A stretch of 64,000 nucleotides of DNA, taken from contig NZ_CP009832.1 in the NCBI RefSeq assembly GCF_000959525.1, positions 3,224,001 to 3,288,000 on the forward strand. The letters run 5' to 3'. Position numbers and translations under genes: made by a program. This DNA is from Burkholderia multivorans ATCC BAA-247 (GTDB lineage Bacteria; Pseudomonadota; Gammaproteobacteria; Burkholderiales; Burkholderiaceae). The notes under the pieces are model-generated. The model worked only from the letters and a program-made list of their open reading frames with translations. It was not told the origin of the DNA and did no database searches. Shown piece by piece: positions 42,803 to 51,302 of the stretch. Every line of letters begins with the position of its first letter. Position 1 is the first letter of the stretch.

Positions 42803-43204
42803 ATGAAGCACATCGCCGTCGCGGTGCTCGGCATCGCCGCCGCTACCGCACATGCCGCCGAACCGAAATGTTCGTCGCAGACGCTGAACGGCCACACCAC
42901 CGAGCTCTGCGTGGTCAGCATTCCGTTCCAGCACGACTACTACACGCTGAAGGTCGACCGCGCGCTGATCTTCACGCTGCCCGACGACTACATCGAAGAC
43001 GTCGCGCTCACGCATACGATTCCGCAGGATGCGGCGATCGAGTTCCCGCTGTCACGGCAAGGCACGCCGACGGTGACGATTGCCGGCGGCTGCACGCCTG
43101 TCAGTGAAATACGCGACGGCACCGCGGTCGAGGTCGGCCGCCGCTGCGCGTTCAAGTGGGGCAATGTCGACATCCTGAAGGACCTGACGATCCGCTACGA
43201 CTGA
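42803..43204 (+). CDS. Small secreted protein of unknown function
   Basis: This 133-residue protein has a signal peptide (MKHIAVAVLGIAAATAHA), and the mature part (from AEPKCSSQTLNGHTTELC) contains four cysteines that could form two disulfides. It is predicted to be a periplasmic beta-rich protein. No family is recognised. It lies between the bioB fragment and the convergent cutC. Confidence 0.7.
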   Translation: MKHIAVAVLGIAAATAHAAEPKCSSQTLNGHTTELCVVSIPFQHDYYTLKVDRALIFTLPDDYIEDVALTHTIPQDAAIEFPLSRQGTPTVTIAGGCTPVSEIRDGTAVEVGRRCAFKWGNVDILKDLTIRYD

Positions 43205-43242
43205 CGCACGCGGCGCCGGACGTCGATGCGGCCGATACACGC

Positions 43243-43965
43243 TTACGCCTGCTTCGCGCGATCCAGTACCGCCCGCACTTTCGCAACGAGCCGCTCGTCG
43301 ACCGGCGCCAGCACCTCGCCGCGCGGCCGCACGCCGGAGCCGAAATGCACGGCGTGCACGCCGGTCGTCCGCACGAATTCTCCGACCGCATCGACGGTCA
43401 GCCCCGATCCGGCGAGCACCGTGCAGGTCGTGCCCGCGGCGTGCCGCACCATGCGCGCGATCGTCGCCGTCGCATCGAGCACCGACGGATGGCCGCCCGA
43501 GGTCAGCACCGACGTGACGGCCGGCACGCGCAGCAGCGTGTCGAACGCCGCATTCAGATCGCGCGCGACGTCGAACGCGCGGTGGAACGTCAGATCGCGC
43601 CCGTCCGCTGCCGCCGCCACGCGCGCGAGCGCATCGACATCGACGTCGCCGCGCGCGTCGAGCGCACCGAACACGACACCGTTGGCACCGGCCGCGACGG
43701 CCGCGCGCACGTCGCGCTCGATCACGCGCAGATCGTCCGAGTCGTAGACGAACGCGCGGCTGTGCGGACGCACGATCACGTTCACCGGAATCGACACCGC
43801 GGCGACGACCGCTTCGATCAGCCCGATGCTCGGCGTGAGTCCGCCTTCGCCGATCGCGGTCACGAGTTCGAGCCGGTCGGCGCCGGCGCGCGCGGCGGCC
43901 TTCGCATCGGCGACGGTCGTGGCGATCACTTCGAGGAGCACGGCAGCAGCAGCGGGTCGGTTCAT
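43243..43965 (-). CDS. cutC: CutC-family protein
   Basis: This 240-residue TIM-barrel protein starts VLLEVIATTVADAKAAARAGADRLELV, the CutC signature, and continues with VIVRPHSRAFVYD and a LTSGGHPSVLDA loop. CutC was linked to copper homeostasis in E. coli, but the role is debated and no enzyme activity is established. It is convergent with the secreted-protein gene and has a partial copy at 42185. Confidence 0.92.
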   Translation of the reverse strand: MNRPAAAAVLLEVIATTVADAKAAARAGADRLELVTAIGEGGLTPSIGLIEAVVAAVSIPVNVIVRPHSRAFVYDSDDLRVIERDVRAAVAAGANGVVFGALDARGDVDVDALARVAAAADGRDLTFHRAFDVARDLNAAFDTLLRVPAVTSVLTSGGHPSVLDATATIARMVRHAAGTTCTVLAGSGLTVDAVGEFVRTTGVHAVHFGSGVRPRGEVLAPVDERLVAKVRAVLDRAKQA

Positions 43966-44033
43966 GGCAGCGCGATTCGTCGGGACAATGCGCGCATCCT
44001 AGCCGAGCCGCGTACCGTGCGCCACCCTGCGCG

Positions 44034-45305
44034 TCAGCCCTCTGTCCAGTCGATGTCGCCGCACAGCACGCACTGCGCATCGCCGATCCGGATCGCGATC
44101 GACAGCGTCACGCACGGCTGCGCCTCGTTGATCGACAGATACGGCCGCGTCACCTGCACGCGCCCCGGCTCCGCGATCGCCGTGCGGAAATACGGCCGCC
44201 TCAGCCAGTTCGCGCCCTGCGCCTCGGACAGCGGCGAAAAACGCGTCTCGCGCGGCGCGCGATCGGCGCGCAGCACGATGTTGCGGCCGGCCTGCCGGCC
44301 ACGCGCATCGAGCAGGAAGCAGCGCGCCGCATCGTCGAGCGCGAGGAAGTTCCAGCACACGTCGTCGAGCGGCTCGCCGGCCGCGAGGCGTTCGGCTGCG
44401 CGCTCGAATGCGCGCAGATAAGGCGCGAGCCGCTGCGCGTCGCGCCGCTCGCGCGCATCGGCCTGCTCGCGAAAGCGCTCGGTCAGCTCGCCGATGCAGC
44501 CGGTCGCAGCGGCACTATCGGGCAGGCCGGGCGCCGGCCGGCCGAAGTAGTAGCCCTGCACGAAATCGGCTTCGCATGCGAGCGCGACCTGCGCGTCGTG
44601 CTCCGTTTCGATCCCTTCGACGAGCACGAGCTTGCCCGCTTCGTGCAGCAGCGCGACGAGCCCGTGCAGGATCGCGGTCGGCCCCGTGCGATGCGCGGCC
44701 TGCGACAGCAGGATCCGGTCGAGCTTCACGATGTCGGGATCGAGTTGCCAGATCCGCTCGACGTTCGCGTGCCCGGCGCCGAAATCGTCGAGCGCGATCA
44801 GGAAGCCCTGCGCGCGGCATGCGCGCACCGCGTCGGCAAGCCGCTCGACGTCGTCCGCGCGCTGTTCGAGCACTTCGAGCACGATCCGGCGCGGTGGAAT
44901 ACCGAGCCGCTTCAGGTTCGCGAGCAGCGCGGCCGCCTGGAACGGGTCGGTGAGCACGCCGGGGTGCACGTTCAGAAACAGCCACTCGCGCGACGCGCCG
45001 AGCAGCGCGAAATTCTCGAGATGCAGCGCCTGCGCGAGCCGGTCGAGCTGCAGCAGTTCGCCGTGGCGCGCGGCATCGCCGAACACGTCGAGCGGCGACA
45101 CCGCGCGATCGAGCGTGTCGTGTGCGCGCAAAAGCGCTTCGTAGCCGACTGCCCGCTGATGCGCGAGGCTGAAGATCGGCTGGAACACGGTGGTGAGCGT
45201 CAGCTCGCGGTGCCGCGTCGCGAACCGCTCGAAGCCGGAACTCACTTCCCGCTCGAAACGGTACGGCGACGCGACAACCGGTCGCTCCTGTTGCTCGGTC
45301 GTCAT
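44034..45305 (-). CDS. EAL-domain c-di-GMP phosphodiesterase with C-terminal sensor domain
   Basis: This 423-residue protein has an EAL domain at residues ~35-270 with the key elements intact: E56-A-L in GYEALLRAHD, FLNVHPGVL, VLEVLEQRADD, ALDDFGAGHANVERI, DIVKLDRILL and EGIETEHDAQ. It is therefore probably an active c-di-GMP hydrolase. The C-terminal ~150 residues (FLLDARGRQAGRNIVL, RRPYFRTAIAEPGRVQVTRPYLSINEAQPCVTLSIAIRIG) resemble the PAS/Cache-like domain that follows EAL in YkuI-type proteins and may sense a ligand. ATG 45305 is chosen for its AGGAGG. Confidence 0.85.
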   Translation of the reverse strand: MTTEQQERPVVASPYRFEREVSSGFERFATRHRELTLTTVFQPIFSLAHQRAVGYEALLRAHDTLDRAVSPLDVFGDAARHGELLQLDRLAQALHLENFALLGASREWLFLNVHPGVLTDPFQAAALLANLKRLGIPPRRIVLEVLEQRADDVERLADAVRACRAQGFLIALDDFGAGHANVERIWQLDPDIVKLDRILLSQAAHRTGPTAILHGLVALLHEAGKLVLVEGIETEHDAQVALACEADFVQGYYFGRPAPGLPDSAAATGCIGELTERFREQADARERRDAQRLAPYLRAFERAAERLAAGEPLDDVCWNFLALDDAARCFLLDARGRQAGRNIVLRADRAPRETRFSPLSEAQGANWLRRPYFRTAIAEPGRVQVTRPYLSINEAQPCVTLSIAIRIGDAQCVLCGDIDWTEG

Positions 45306-45611
45306 GCGTTCCTCCTGAAATCGGTCTGCATCGGCAACGCGGCGGCTGACGAACCGGACGGCGCGCGGCATCGGCCCATGTCGATGAACCCTCGGTTTGT
45401 CCGGCCTGCGCCGGACGGCGAGCAAGCATCAAGCAAGCTCCGTGCAAGCGTCGATCACGCGCGCGCCGCACGGTGCACGCGGTGCTGCACCAGCACGGCG
45501 CAACGCAGTTGCACCGTTTGCGTGCATCCGCACCGGCGCACCGGAGCGCAGCGCTCGCGCGAGCACGCTACACTCCGTACGGTCGTTTCATTCCCTGCCT
45601 TTGCCGTATCG
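45306..45611. other. Divergent promoter region of the EAL and antiporter genes
   Basis: These 306 bp contain the promoters of both genes. No dyad, repeat or RNA gene is evident. Confidence 0.4.
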
Positions 45612-47279
45612 ATGGAAATCGTCTTCACCGTCCTCATCCTGCTGCTTACCGTCGCGCTGTCCGGCGCGCTCACGCGCGTGTTGCCGTTGCGGCTGCCGCT
45701 GCCGTTGATGCAGATCGCCTTCGGCGCCGCGCTCGCGTGGCCGCAACTGAACCTCCATGTGACGTTCGACCCTGAAATCTTCATGCTGCTGTTCATCCCG
45801 CCGCTGCTGTTCGCAGACGGCTGGCGGATTCCGAAACGCGAGCTGTATCTGCAGCGGCGCGCGATCCTGATGCTCGCGTTCGGCCTCGTGTTCATGACGG
45901 TACTCGCCGTCGGCTACTTCGCGCATTGGCTGATTCCCGAGTTGCCGCTGCCGATCGCGTTCGCGCTCGCGGCCGTGCTCTCGCCGACCGATGCCGTCGC
46001 GCTGTCGGGCATCGCCGGAAAGGGCCGGATCCCGCCGCAACTGATGCACATCCTCGAAGGCGAGGCGCTGATGAACGACGCGTCGGGCCTCGTCGCGCTG
46101 AAGTTCGCGATCGCCGCCGCGCTCACCGGCGTGTTCTCGCTGCGCGACGCGTCGTTGACGTTCGTCGTCGTCGCGGCCGGCGGACTCGCGACGGGCGCGG
46201 CCGTGTCCTGGCTGTTCAGCGCGCTGTCGACGCGCTTCCTCAATGCCGAGCAGGAAGGCGATCCGGCGCCCGGCATCGTGATGACGCTGCTCGTGCCGTT
46301 CGCCGCGTACCTGTTCGCCGAGCACTTCGATCTGTCCGGCGTGCTCGCGGCCGTGTCGGCCGGGATGATGATGAATTACACGAGCTTCTCGCGCAAAAGC
46401 ACGGTCGCGTCGCGCGTGCGCGCGGAAAGCACGTGGGCGATGATCGAGTTCGTGTTCAACGGCATGGTGTTCATCATGCTCGGGCTGCAGCTGCCGCACA
46501 TCATCGGCCGCGCGCTCGTCGAGGCGCACCATACGAGCGACGCGCTGGTCGGCCGCATGATCTTCAACGTGGGCGCGATGATGCTCTCGCTGTATGCGAT
46601 CCGCTTTCTGTGGGTATGGCTGCTGCGCTGGTTCGCGAGCCGCCGCGCAGCACGACAGGGCCTCGCGGGCACGATGGCCGGCGTGCGCACGATCGCGGTG
46701 ATGACGGTCGGCGGCGTGCGCGGCGCGGTCACGCTCGCCGGCGTACTGTCGATTCCGGTCGCGCTGTCGAGCGGCGCGCCGCTGCCGGGGCGCGATACCG
46801 CGATCTTCATCGCGTCGGCCGTGATTCTCGGTTCGCTGATCGTCGCGGTGATCGGCCTGCCGCTGCTGCTGCGCGGCGTGCGCACGACGCGCAATCCGCT
46901 CGCCGGCGAGGAACGCGCGGCGCGCGCCGCGGCCGCTCAAGCCGCGATCCGCGCGATCGACGCGTCGCACGACGCGATCTCGGCCGAACTCGACGAATCG
47001 GGCGCCGCGCGCTGCGCGGACATCTCCGCGCGCGTGATGGATCAGTATCGGCGCCGGCTCGCCGCGCTCGCCGAGGACGGCCCGACGCCGCGCGCCGAAG
47101 CGAAGCAGGCGGAAACGATGGAGCTGCAGATGCGGATCGCCGCCGTGCGCGCGGAGCGCTCGATGCTGTATCGGCTGCGTACCGAAAGCAAGATCTCCGA
47201 CGAGACGCTGACGAAGCTGATCCGCGAAATCGACCTGTCGGAAACCGCCCTGTCGACGCGCAAGAAAGGAATCGTCTGA
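45612..47279 (+). CDS. Na+/H+ antiporter (CPA1 family)
   Basis: This 555-residue inner-membrane protein has about twelve membrane segments, the hallmark PTDAVALSGIAGKGRIPPQLMHILEGEALMNDASGLVALKFA with the transport aspartates, and a ~90-residue cytoplasmic C-terminal tail. Exchange of Na+ (or K+) for H+ supports pH and salt homeostasis. It is similar to E. coli YjcE-type antiporters. A bidirectional terminator follows. Confidence 0.9.
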   Translation: MEIVFTVLILLLTVALSGALTRVLPLRLPLPLMQIAFGAALAWPQLNLHVTFDPEIFMLLFIPPLLFADGWRIPKRELYLQRRAILMLAFGLVFMTVLAVGYFAHWLIPELPLPIAFALAAVLSPTDAVALSGIAGKGRIPPQLMHILEGEALMNDASGLVALKFAIAAALTGVFSLRDASLTFVVVAAGGLATGAAVSWLFSALSTRFLNAEQEGDPAPGIVMTLLVPFAAYLFAEHFDLSGVLAAVSAGMMMNYTSFSRKSTVASRVRAESTWAMIEFVFNGMVFIMLGLQLPHIIGRALVEAHHTSDALVGRMIFNVGAMMLSLYAIRFLWVWLLRWFASRRAARQGLAGTMAGVRTIAVMTVGGVRGAVTLAGVLSIPVALSSGAPLPGRDTAIFIASAVILGSLIVAVIGLPLLLRGVRTTRNPLAGEERAARAAAAQAAIRAIDASHDAISAELDESGAARCADISARVMDQYRRRLAALAEDGPTPRAEAKQAETMELQMRIAAVRAERSMLYRLRTESKISDETLTKLIREIDLSETALSTRKKGIV

Positions 47280-47313
47280 ACGGCGACGCGCGGCACGCGC
47301 CGCGCCCGCCATG

Positions 47314-47353
47314 AAAAAAAACGGCGATGCCGCACGCGCGCATCGCCGTTTTT
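47314..47353 (+). terminator. Bidirectional terminator between antiporter and IOR genes
   Basis: A run of eight A, the arms ACGGCGATG and CATCGCCGT around an 11 bp loop, and a run of five T serve the convergent antiporter and indolepyruvate oxidoreductase genes. Confidence 0.85.
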
Positions 47354-47385
47354 CGTTTGCGGCGCGCCGGCGCCGCGTGCCGCGC

Positions 47386-50300
47386 TTACTTCGCGACGAC
47401 GACCGGAATCCCCTTCAGCATCCCGGCGCCCTTCAGCTCGTCGAGCGCCTCGCGCACGGCCGCGCTCGTCGCCGCGTCGATACCGAGCTGCAGCGCGAGT
47501 TCGCGTTCCGCGCGCTTCACGCCGGCGAGATTGCGCAGCTTCACGTGGCCGAAGCCGCGTACGCGCGCATGCAGATCCGCGAGCTGCACGACGCGCGCCG
47601 CGTTGTCGGCCGTCATCGCCGCGAATGCACGCGTGAGCGTCGTTTCGTAGTCGTCGGCAAGCGCGCGCTCCATGCGGCGCTCGACCGTGCGGCCGAACGG
47701 ATCGAGCCACGTGCCGCGCAGACTGCGCACACGCGCGAGCATCCCGAGCACCGGCCACATCCACTGGCCGAACACGCGCTTTTTCGGCGCGCTGCCGTCG
47801 CTGCCGGCCTTCGCGACCGTCGGCGGCGCGAGGTTGAACTTCACGCGATAGTCCTGCCCCGGCACGCCTTCGAACTGCGCTTCGAGCGATGTGCGGAACG
47901 CGTCGTCCGCATACAGTCGCGCGACTTCGTATTCGTCCTTGACCGCGAGCAGCCGATAGAACGTCGTCGCGACCGCGTGCGTCAGCGCATCGTCGCCCTT
48001 CGCGCGCGCGGCATTCACGAGCGCACGGTAGCGCTCGACGTAGCGCGCGCCGCCGTAGGCGTGCAGGCGCGCTTCGCGATCGGCGATCAATTCGTCGAGC
48101 GTCTGCGGCGCGGCATGCACGGCCACCGCATGGCGCGCGTTCCACAACGCATCGAGGCCCGGTGCATCGCCGGCCGCCATCCGGCCGACCGAGAACGCGA
48201 GCTTGTTCATCGGCACCGCGACGTTGTTCAGCTCGATCGCGCGCATCATCGCGGCGAGCGACACCGGCACGAGGCCGAGCTGCCACGCGTAGCCGAGCAT
48301 CAGGATGTTCGAGCCGATCGTGTCGCCGAGGAACTTCGCCGCGAGCGCCTGCGCGTCGCAGCTCGACATGAAGCCGTCGCCGGCCGCATGGCGCATCTTG
48401 GCGAGCAGCGCGTCCGCGTGCAGGTTCGCGTCAGGGTTCTGCACGAACGAGGCGTTCGGAATGCTGTGCGTGTTGACGACGATCCGCGTGCGCTCGCGAC
48501 GTACCGTCTGCAGCGCCTCGGCGCTCGCGCCGACGACCATGTCGCAGGCGAGCAGCACGTCGGCCTGCTGCGTGTCGATGCGCACCTGGTTCAGCCAGCG
48601 GTCGCTCGATGCGATCCGCACGAACGACAGCACCGAGCCGCCCTTCTGCGCGAAGCCCATGAAGTCGAGCACCGACGCGCTCTTGCCTTCGAGATGCGCG
48701 GCCATGCTGATCAGCGCGCCGACCGTCACGACGCCCGTGCCGCCGACGCCTGTCACCAGCATGTCGTACGGCGCCGCATCGAGATGCGTGGCCGGCACCG
48801 GCAGCGCATCGACGCGAGCGGCGAGCGCCGCTTCGTCGAATGCCGCACCGGCCGCCTTCTTCAGCGCCGCGCCTTCGACCGTCACGAAGCTCGGGCAGAA
48901 GCCGTTCACGCACGAGTAGTCCTTGTTGCACGACGATTGATCGATGCGGCGCTTGCGGCCGAGCGGCGTTTCCAGCGGCTCGACCGACAGGCAGTTCGAT
49001 TGCACGCCGCAGTCGCCGCAGCCTTCGCAGACCGCGTCGTTGATGAACAGCCGCTTGTCCGGATCGGGGAACTCGCCCTTCTTGCGGCGGCGGCGCTTCT
49101 CGGCCGCGCAGGTCTGGTCGTAGATCAGCACGGTAACGCCCGGCGTCTCGCGCAGCTCGCGCTGCACGGCGTCGAGTTCGCTGCGGTGATGGAACGTCGT
49201 GCCGGCCGGGAACAGCCCGTGATGGCCGTCGTACTTCTGCGGCTCGTCGGACACGACGACGAAGCGCGATACGCCTTCGGCCTCGACCTGCCGCGCGATC
49301 TGCGGCACCGAGATGCTGCCGTCGACGGGCTGGCCGCCCGTCATCGCGACCGCGTCGTTGTAGAGGATCTTGTAGGTGATGTTCGCCTTCGCGGCAACCG
49401 CCTGGCGAATCGCGAGGATGCCCGAATGGAAATAGGTGCCGTCGCCGAGGTTCTGGAACACGTGCTTCGTGTTCGTGAACATGGCATGCGCGGCCCAGTC
49501 GACGCCCTCGCCGCCCATCTGGATCAGACCGGTCGTGTCGCGGTCCATCCACGACGCCATGAAGTGACAGCCGATCCCCGCCTGCGCGATCGAACCTTCC
49601 GGCACCTTTGTCGACGTGTTGTGCGGGCAGCCCGAGCAGAAATACGGCGTGCGCTTCACGGCGTCCGCCTCGTTCGACAGGATCTGCGGCGCGACCAGAT
49701 CGACGACGCGCTCGCGGCGATCGAGCGCCGGCTTGTGACGCGCGAGCCATTCCGCGAACACGGGCAGGATGCGCGACGGACGCAGTTCGCCGAGTTCCGA
49801 CAGCAGGCACGCACCGGCCGCGTCGTGCTTGCCGAGCACGCGCGGGCGCACGCCTTCCGTGCGGTTGTAGAGGTGATCCTTGATCTGCTGCTCGATCACC
49901 GGGCCCTTTTCCTCGATGACGAGCACTTCGTCGAGCCCGTCGACGAACGTGTCGATGCGCGTCAGCTCGAGCGGATACGAGAGGCCGACCTTGTAGATCC
50001 GCACGCCGGCCGCGTCGAGATCGTCGACCGTCAGATCGAGACGGCGCAGCGCCTCCATCAGATCCAGATGCGCCTTGCCGCACGTGACGATGCCGACGTT
50101 CGCACGCGCGGACGGCGCGATCCACTTGTCGATGCTGTTCGTGCGCGCGAAGTGACGCACGGCATCGAGCTTCGCGGCGAGACGCGCTTCGATCGTGAGG
50201 CTCGGCAGATCGGGCCAGCGGTTGTGCAGACCGCCCGCGGGCGGCGTGAAGCCTTGCGGTGCGGGCCATTGCGTCTGCAGCGCGTCGAGATCGACGGTCG

Positions 50301-50958
50301 AACCCGATTCGACCGTCTCCGAAATCGCCTTGAAGCCGACCCAGGCGCCCGAGTAGCGCGACAGCGCCCAGCCGTACAGGCCGAATTCGAGCATATCGGC
50401 GATGTTCGACGGGTTCACGATCGGCATGTGCCAAGCGATCATCGCGAAGTCGCTCTGGTGCGGCATCGACGACGACACGCAGCCGTGATCGTCTCCCGCC
50501 ACGACGAGCACGCCGCCGTGCGGCGACGAGCCGTACGCGTTGCCGTGCTTCAGCGCATCGCCCGCGCGATCGACGCCTGGCCCCTTGCCGTACCACATCG
50601 CATAGACGCCGTCGACCGTGCGCTCCGGGTCCGCTTCGACGCGCTGCGTGCCGAGCACCGCGGTGCCGCCCAATTCCTCGTTGATCGCGGGCAGGAAGCG
50701 CACGCCGCTGGCGTCGAGCAGTTTCTTCGCCTTCCACAGCTGCTGGTCGACCATGCCGAGCGGCGAGCCGCGATAGCCGCTGACGAAGCCGGCCGTGTTC
50801 AGGCCCTGCGCGCTATCGGCCGCGCGCTGCATCAGCAGCAGGCGCACCAGCGCCTGCGTGCCGGTCAGGAAGATCCGGCCGCGCGTCGCGGTCAGGTTGT
50901 CGGTCAGACGATAGTCGGATAGGGCGGGCGTGCCGTCGATCGGCAGGCGGGCGGTCAT
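47386..50958 (-). CDS. Indolepyruvate ferredoxin oxidoreductase, fused subunits
   Basis: This 1190-residue fusion of alpha and beta subunits oxidatively decarboxylates aryl 2-oxo acids to acyl-CoA. The N-terminal thiamine-diphosphate part contains GYRGSPLGMVDQQLW and GKGPGVDRAGDALKHGN. The middle has VCEGCGDCGVQSNC and a nearby SSCNKDYSCVNGFC, likely iron-sulfur ligands. The gamma-type domain (VTGVGGTGVVTVGALI) is near residue 740. The C-terminal domain is of the extended aerobic betaproteobacterial type. ATG 50958 is chosen for family length; an upstream ATG at 50997 adds 13 residues. The promoter region contains large dyads (51046-51144). Confidence 0.93.
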   Translation of the reverse strand: MTARLPIDGTPALSDYRLTDNLTATRGRIFLTGTQALVRLLLMQRAADSAQGLNTAGFVSGYRGSPLGMVDQQLWKAKKLLDASGVRFLPAINEELGGTAVLGTQRVEADPERTVDGVYAMWYGKGPGVDRAGDALKHGNAYGSSPHGGVLVVAGDDHGCVSSSMPHQSDFAMIAWHMPIVNPSNIADMLEFGLYGWALSRYSGAWVGFKAISETVESGSTVDLDALQTQWPAPQGFTPPAGGLHNRWPDLPSLTIEARLAAKLDAVRHFARTNSIDKWIAPSARANVGIVTCGKAHLDLMEALRRLDLTVDDLDAAGVRIYKVGLSYPLELTRIDTFVDGLDEVLVIEEKGPVIEQQIKDHLYNRTEGVRPRVLGKHDAAGACLLSELGELRPSRILPVFAEWLARHKPALDRRERVVDLVAPQILSNEADAVKRTPYFCSGCPHNTSTKVPEGSIAQAGIGCHFMASWMDRDTTGLIQMGGEGVDWAAHAMFTNTKHVFQNLGDGTYFHSGILAIRQAVAAKANITYKILYNDAVAMTGGQPVDGSISVPQIARQVEAEGVSRFVVVSDEPQKYDGHHGLFPAGTTFHHRSELDAVQRELRETPGVTVLIYDQTCAAEKRRRRKKGEFPDPDKRLFINDAVCEGCGDCGVQSNCLSVEPLETPLGRKRRIDQSSCNKDYSCVNGFCPSFVTVEGAALKKAAGAAFDEAALAARVDALPVPATHLDAAPYDMLVTGVGGTGVVTVGALISMAAHLEGKSASVLDFMGFAQKGGSVLSFVRIASSDRWLNQVRIDTQQADVLLACDMVVGASAEALQTVRRERTRIVVNTHSIPNASFVQNPDANLHADALLAKMRHAAGDGFMSSCDAQALAAKFLGDTIGSNILMLGYAWQLGLVPVSLAAMMRAIELNNVAVPMNKLAFSVGRMAAGDAPGLDALWNARHAVAVHAAPQTLDELIADREARLHAYGGARYVERYRALVNAARAKGDDALTHAVATTFYRLLAVKDEYEVARLYADDAFRTSLEAQFEGVPGQDYRVKFNLAPPTVAKAGSDGSAPKKRVFGQWMWPVLGMLARVRSLRGTWLDPFGRTVERRMERALADDYETTLTRAFAAMTADNAARVVQLADLHARVRGFGHVKLRNLAGVKRAERELALQLGIDAATSAAVREALDELKGAGMLKGIPVVVAK

Positions 50959-51045
50959 GGGGACGTCTCCTGATTGTGCTGTTCTGGGCTGCGGCACGGG
51001 CGCGTCGGGCGACGCTGGCCGGCGGCAGCGGGATGGCTCTATTTT

Positions 51046-51144
51046 TTCTCGCAGCGACGAGAATGTTTTTTCTCATCGTGCTCGGGGTGGGCGATGGCGA
51101 GAAAAACCGCGAAGGTTTTGGTGCGGTTTTGAGAGAGTTCTCGC
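51046..51144. promoter_or_regulatory. Nested inverted repeats upstream of the indolepyruvate oxidoreductase gene
   Basis: Two structures can be drawn. TTCTCG-CAGCGA-CGAGAA spans 51046-51063. A larger two-tier dyad has GCGAGAA (51097) pairing with TTCTCGC (51138) and, inside, AAAACCGC pairing with GCGGTTTT. They lie 90-190 bp before the start codon on the side of the gene transcribed leftward, so they could be operators or an RNA leader. Confidence 0.5.
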
Positions 51145-51302
51145 TCGGCGGGTGGCGTTGGGGGAAACGGCGGACCGGCGGATCAGGGTGCGCGGTGCGA
51201 TAGGCGGTGCCGTGCGTGCGATGCCGGCGGTCGTGCGCAATGGCGGACTTCCAGGGCGGCTGTGGCCCGACTGGCGCGGGTTTTAGCGGTTTTCGCGCGT
51301 GC

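Noticed and set aside
47311-50922. 1203-codon forward frame over the indolepyruvate oxidoreductase gene
   Set aside because: The minus-strand protein has thiamine and iron-sulfur motifs throughout; the forward frame is a low-complexity Arg/His shadow.
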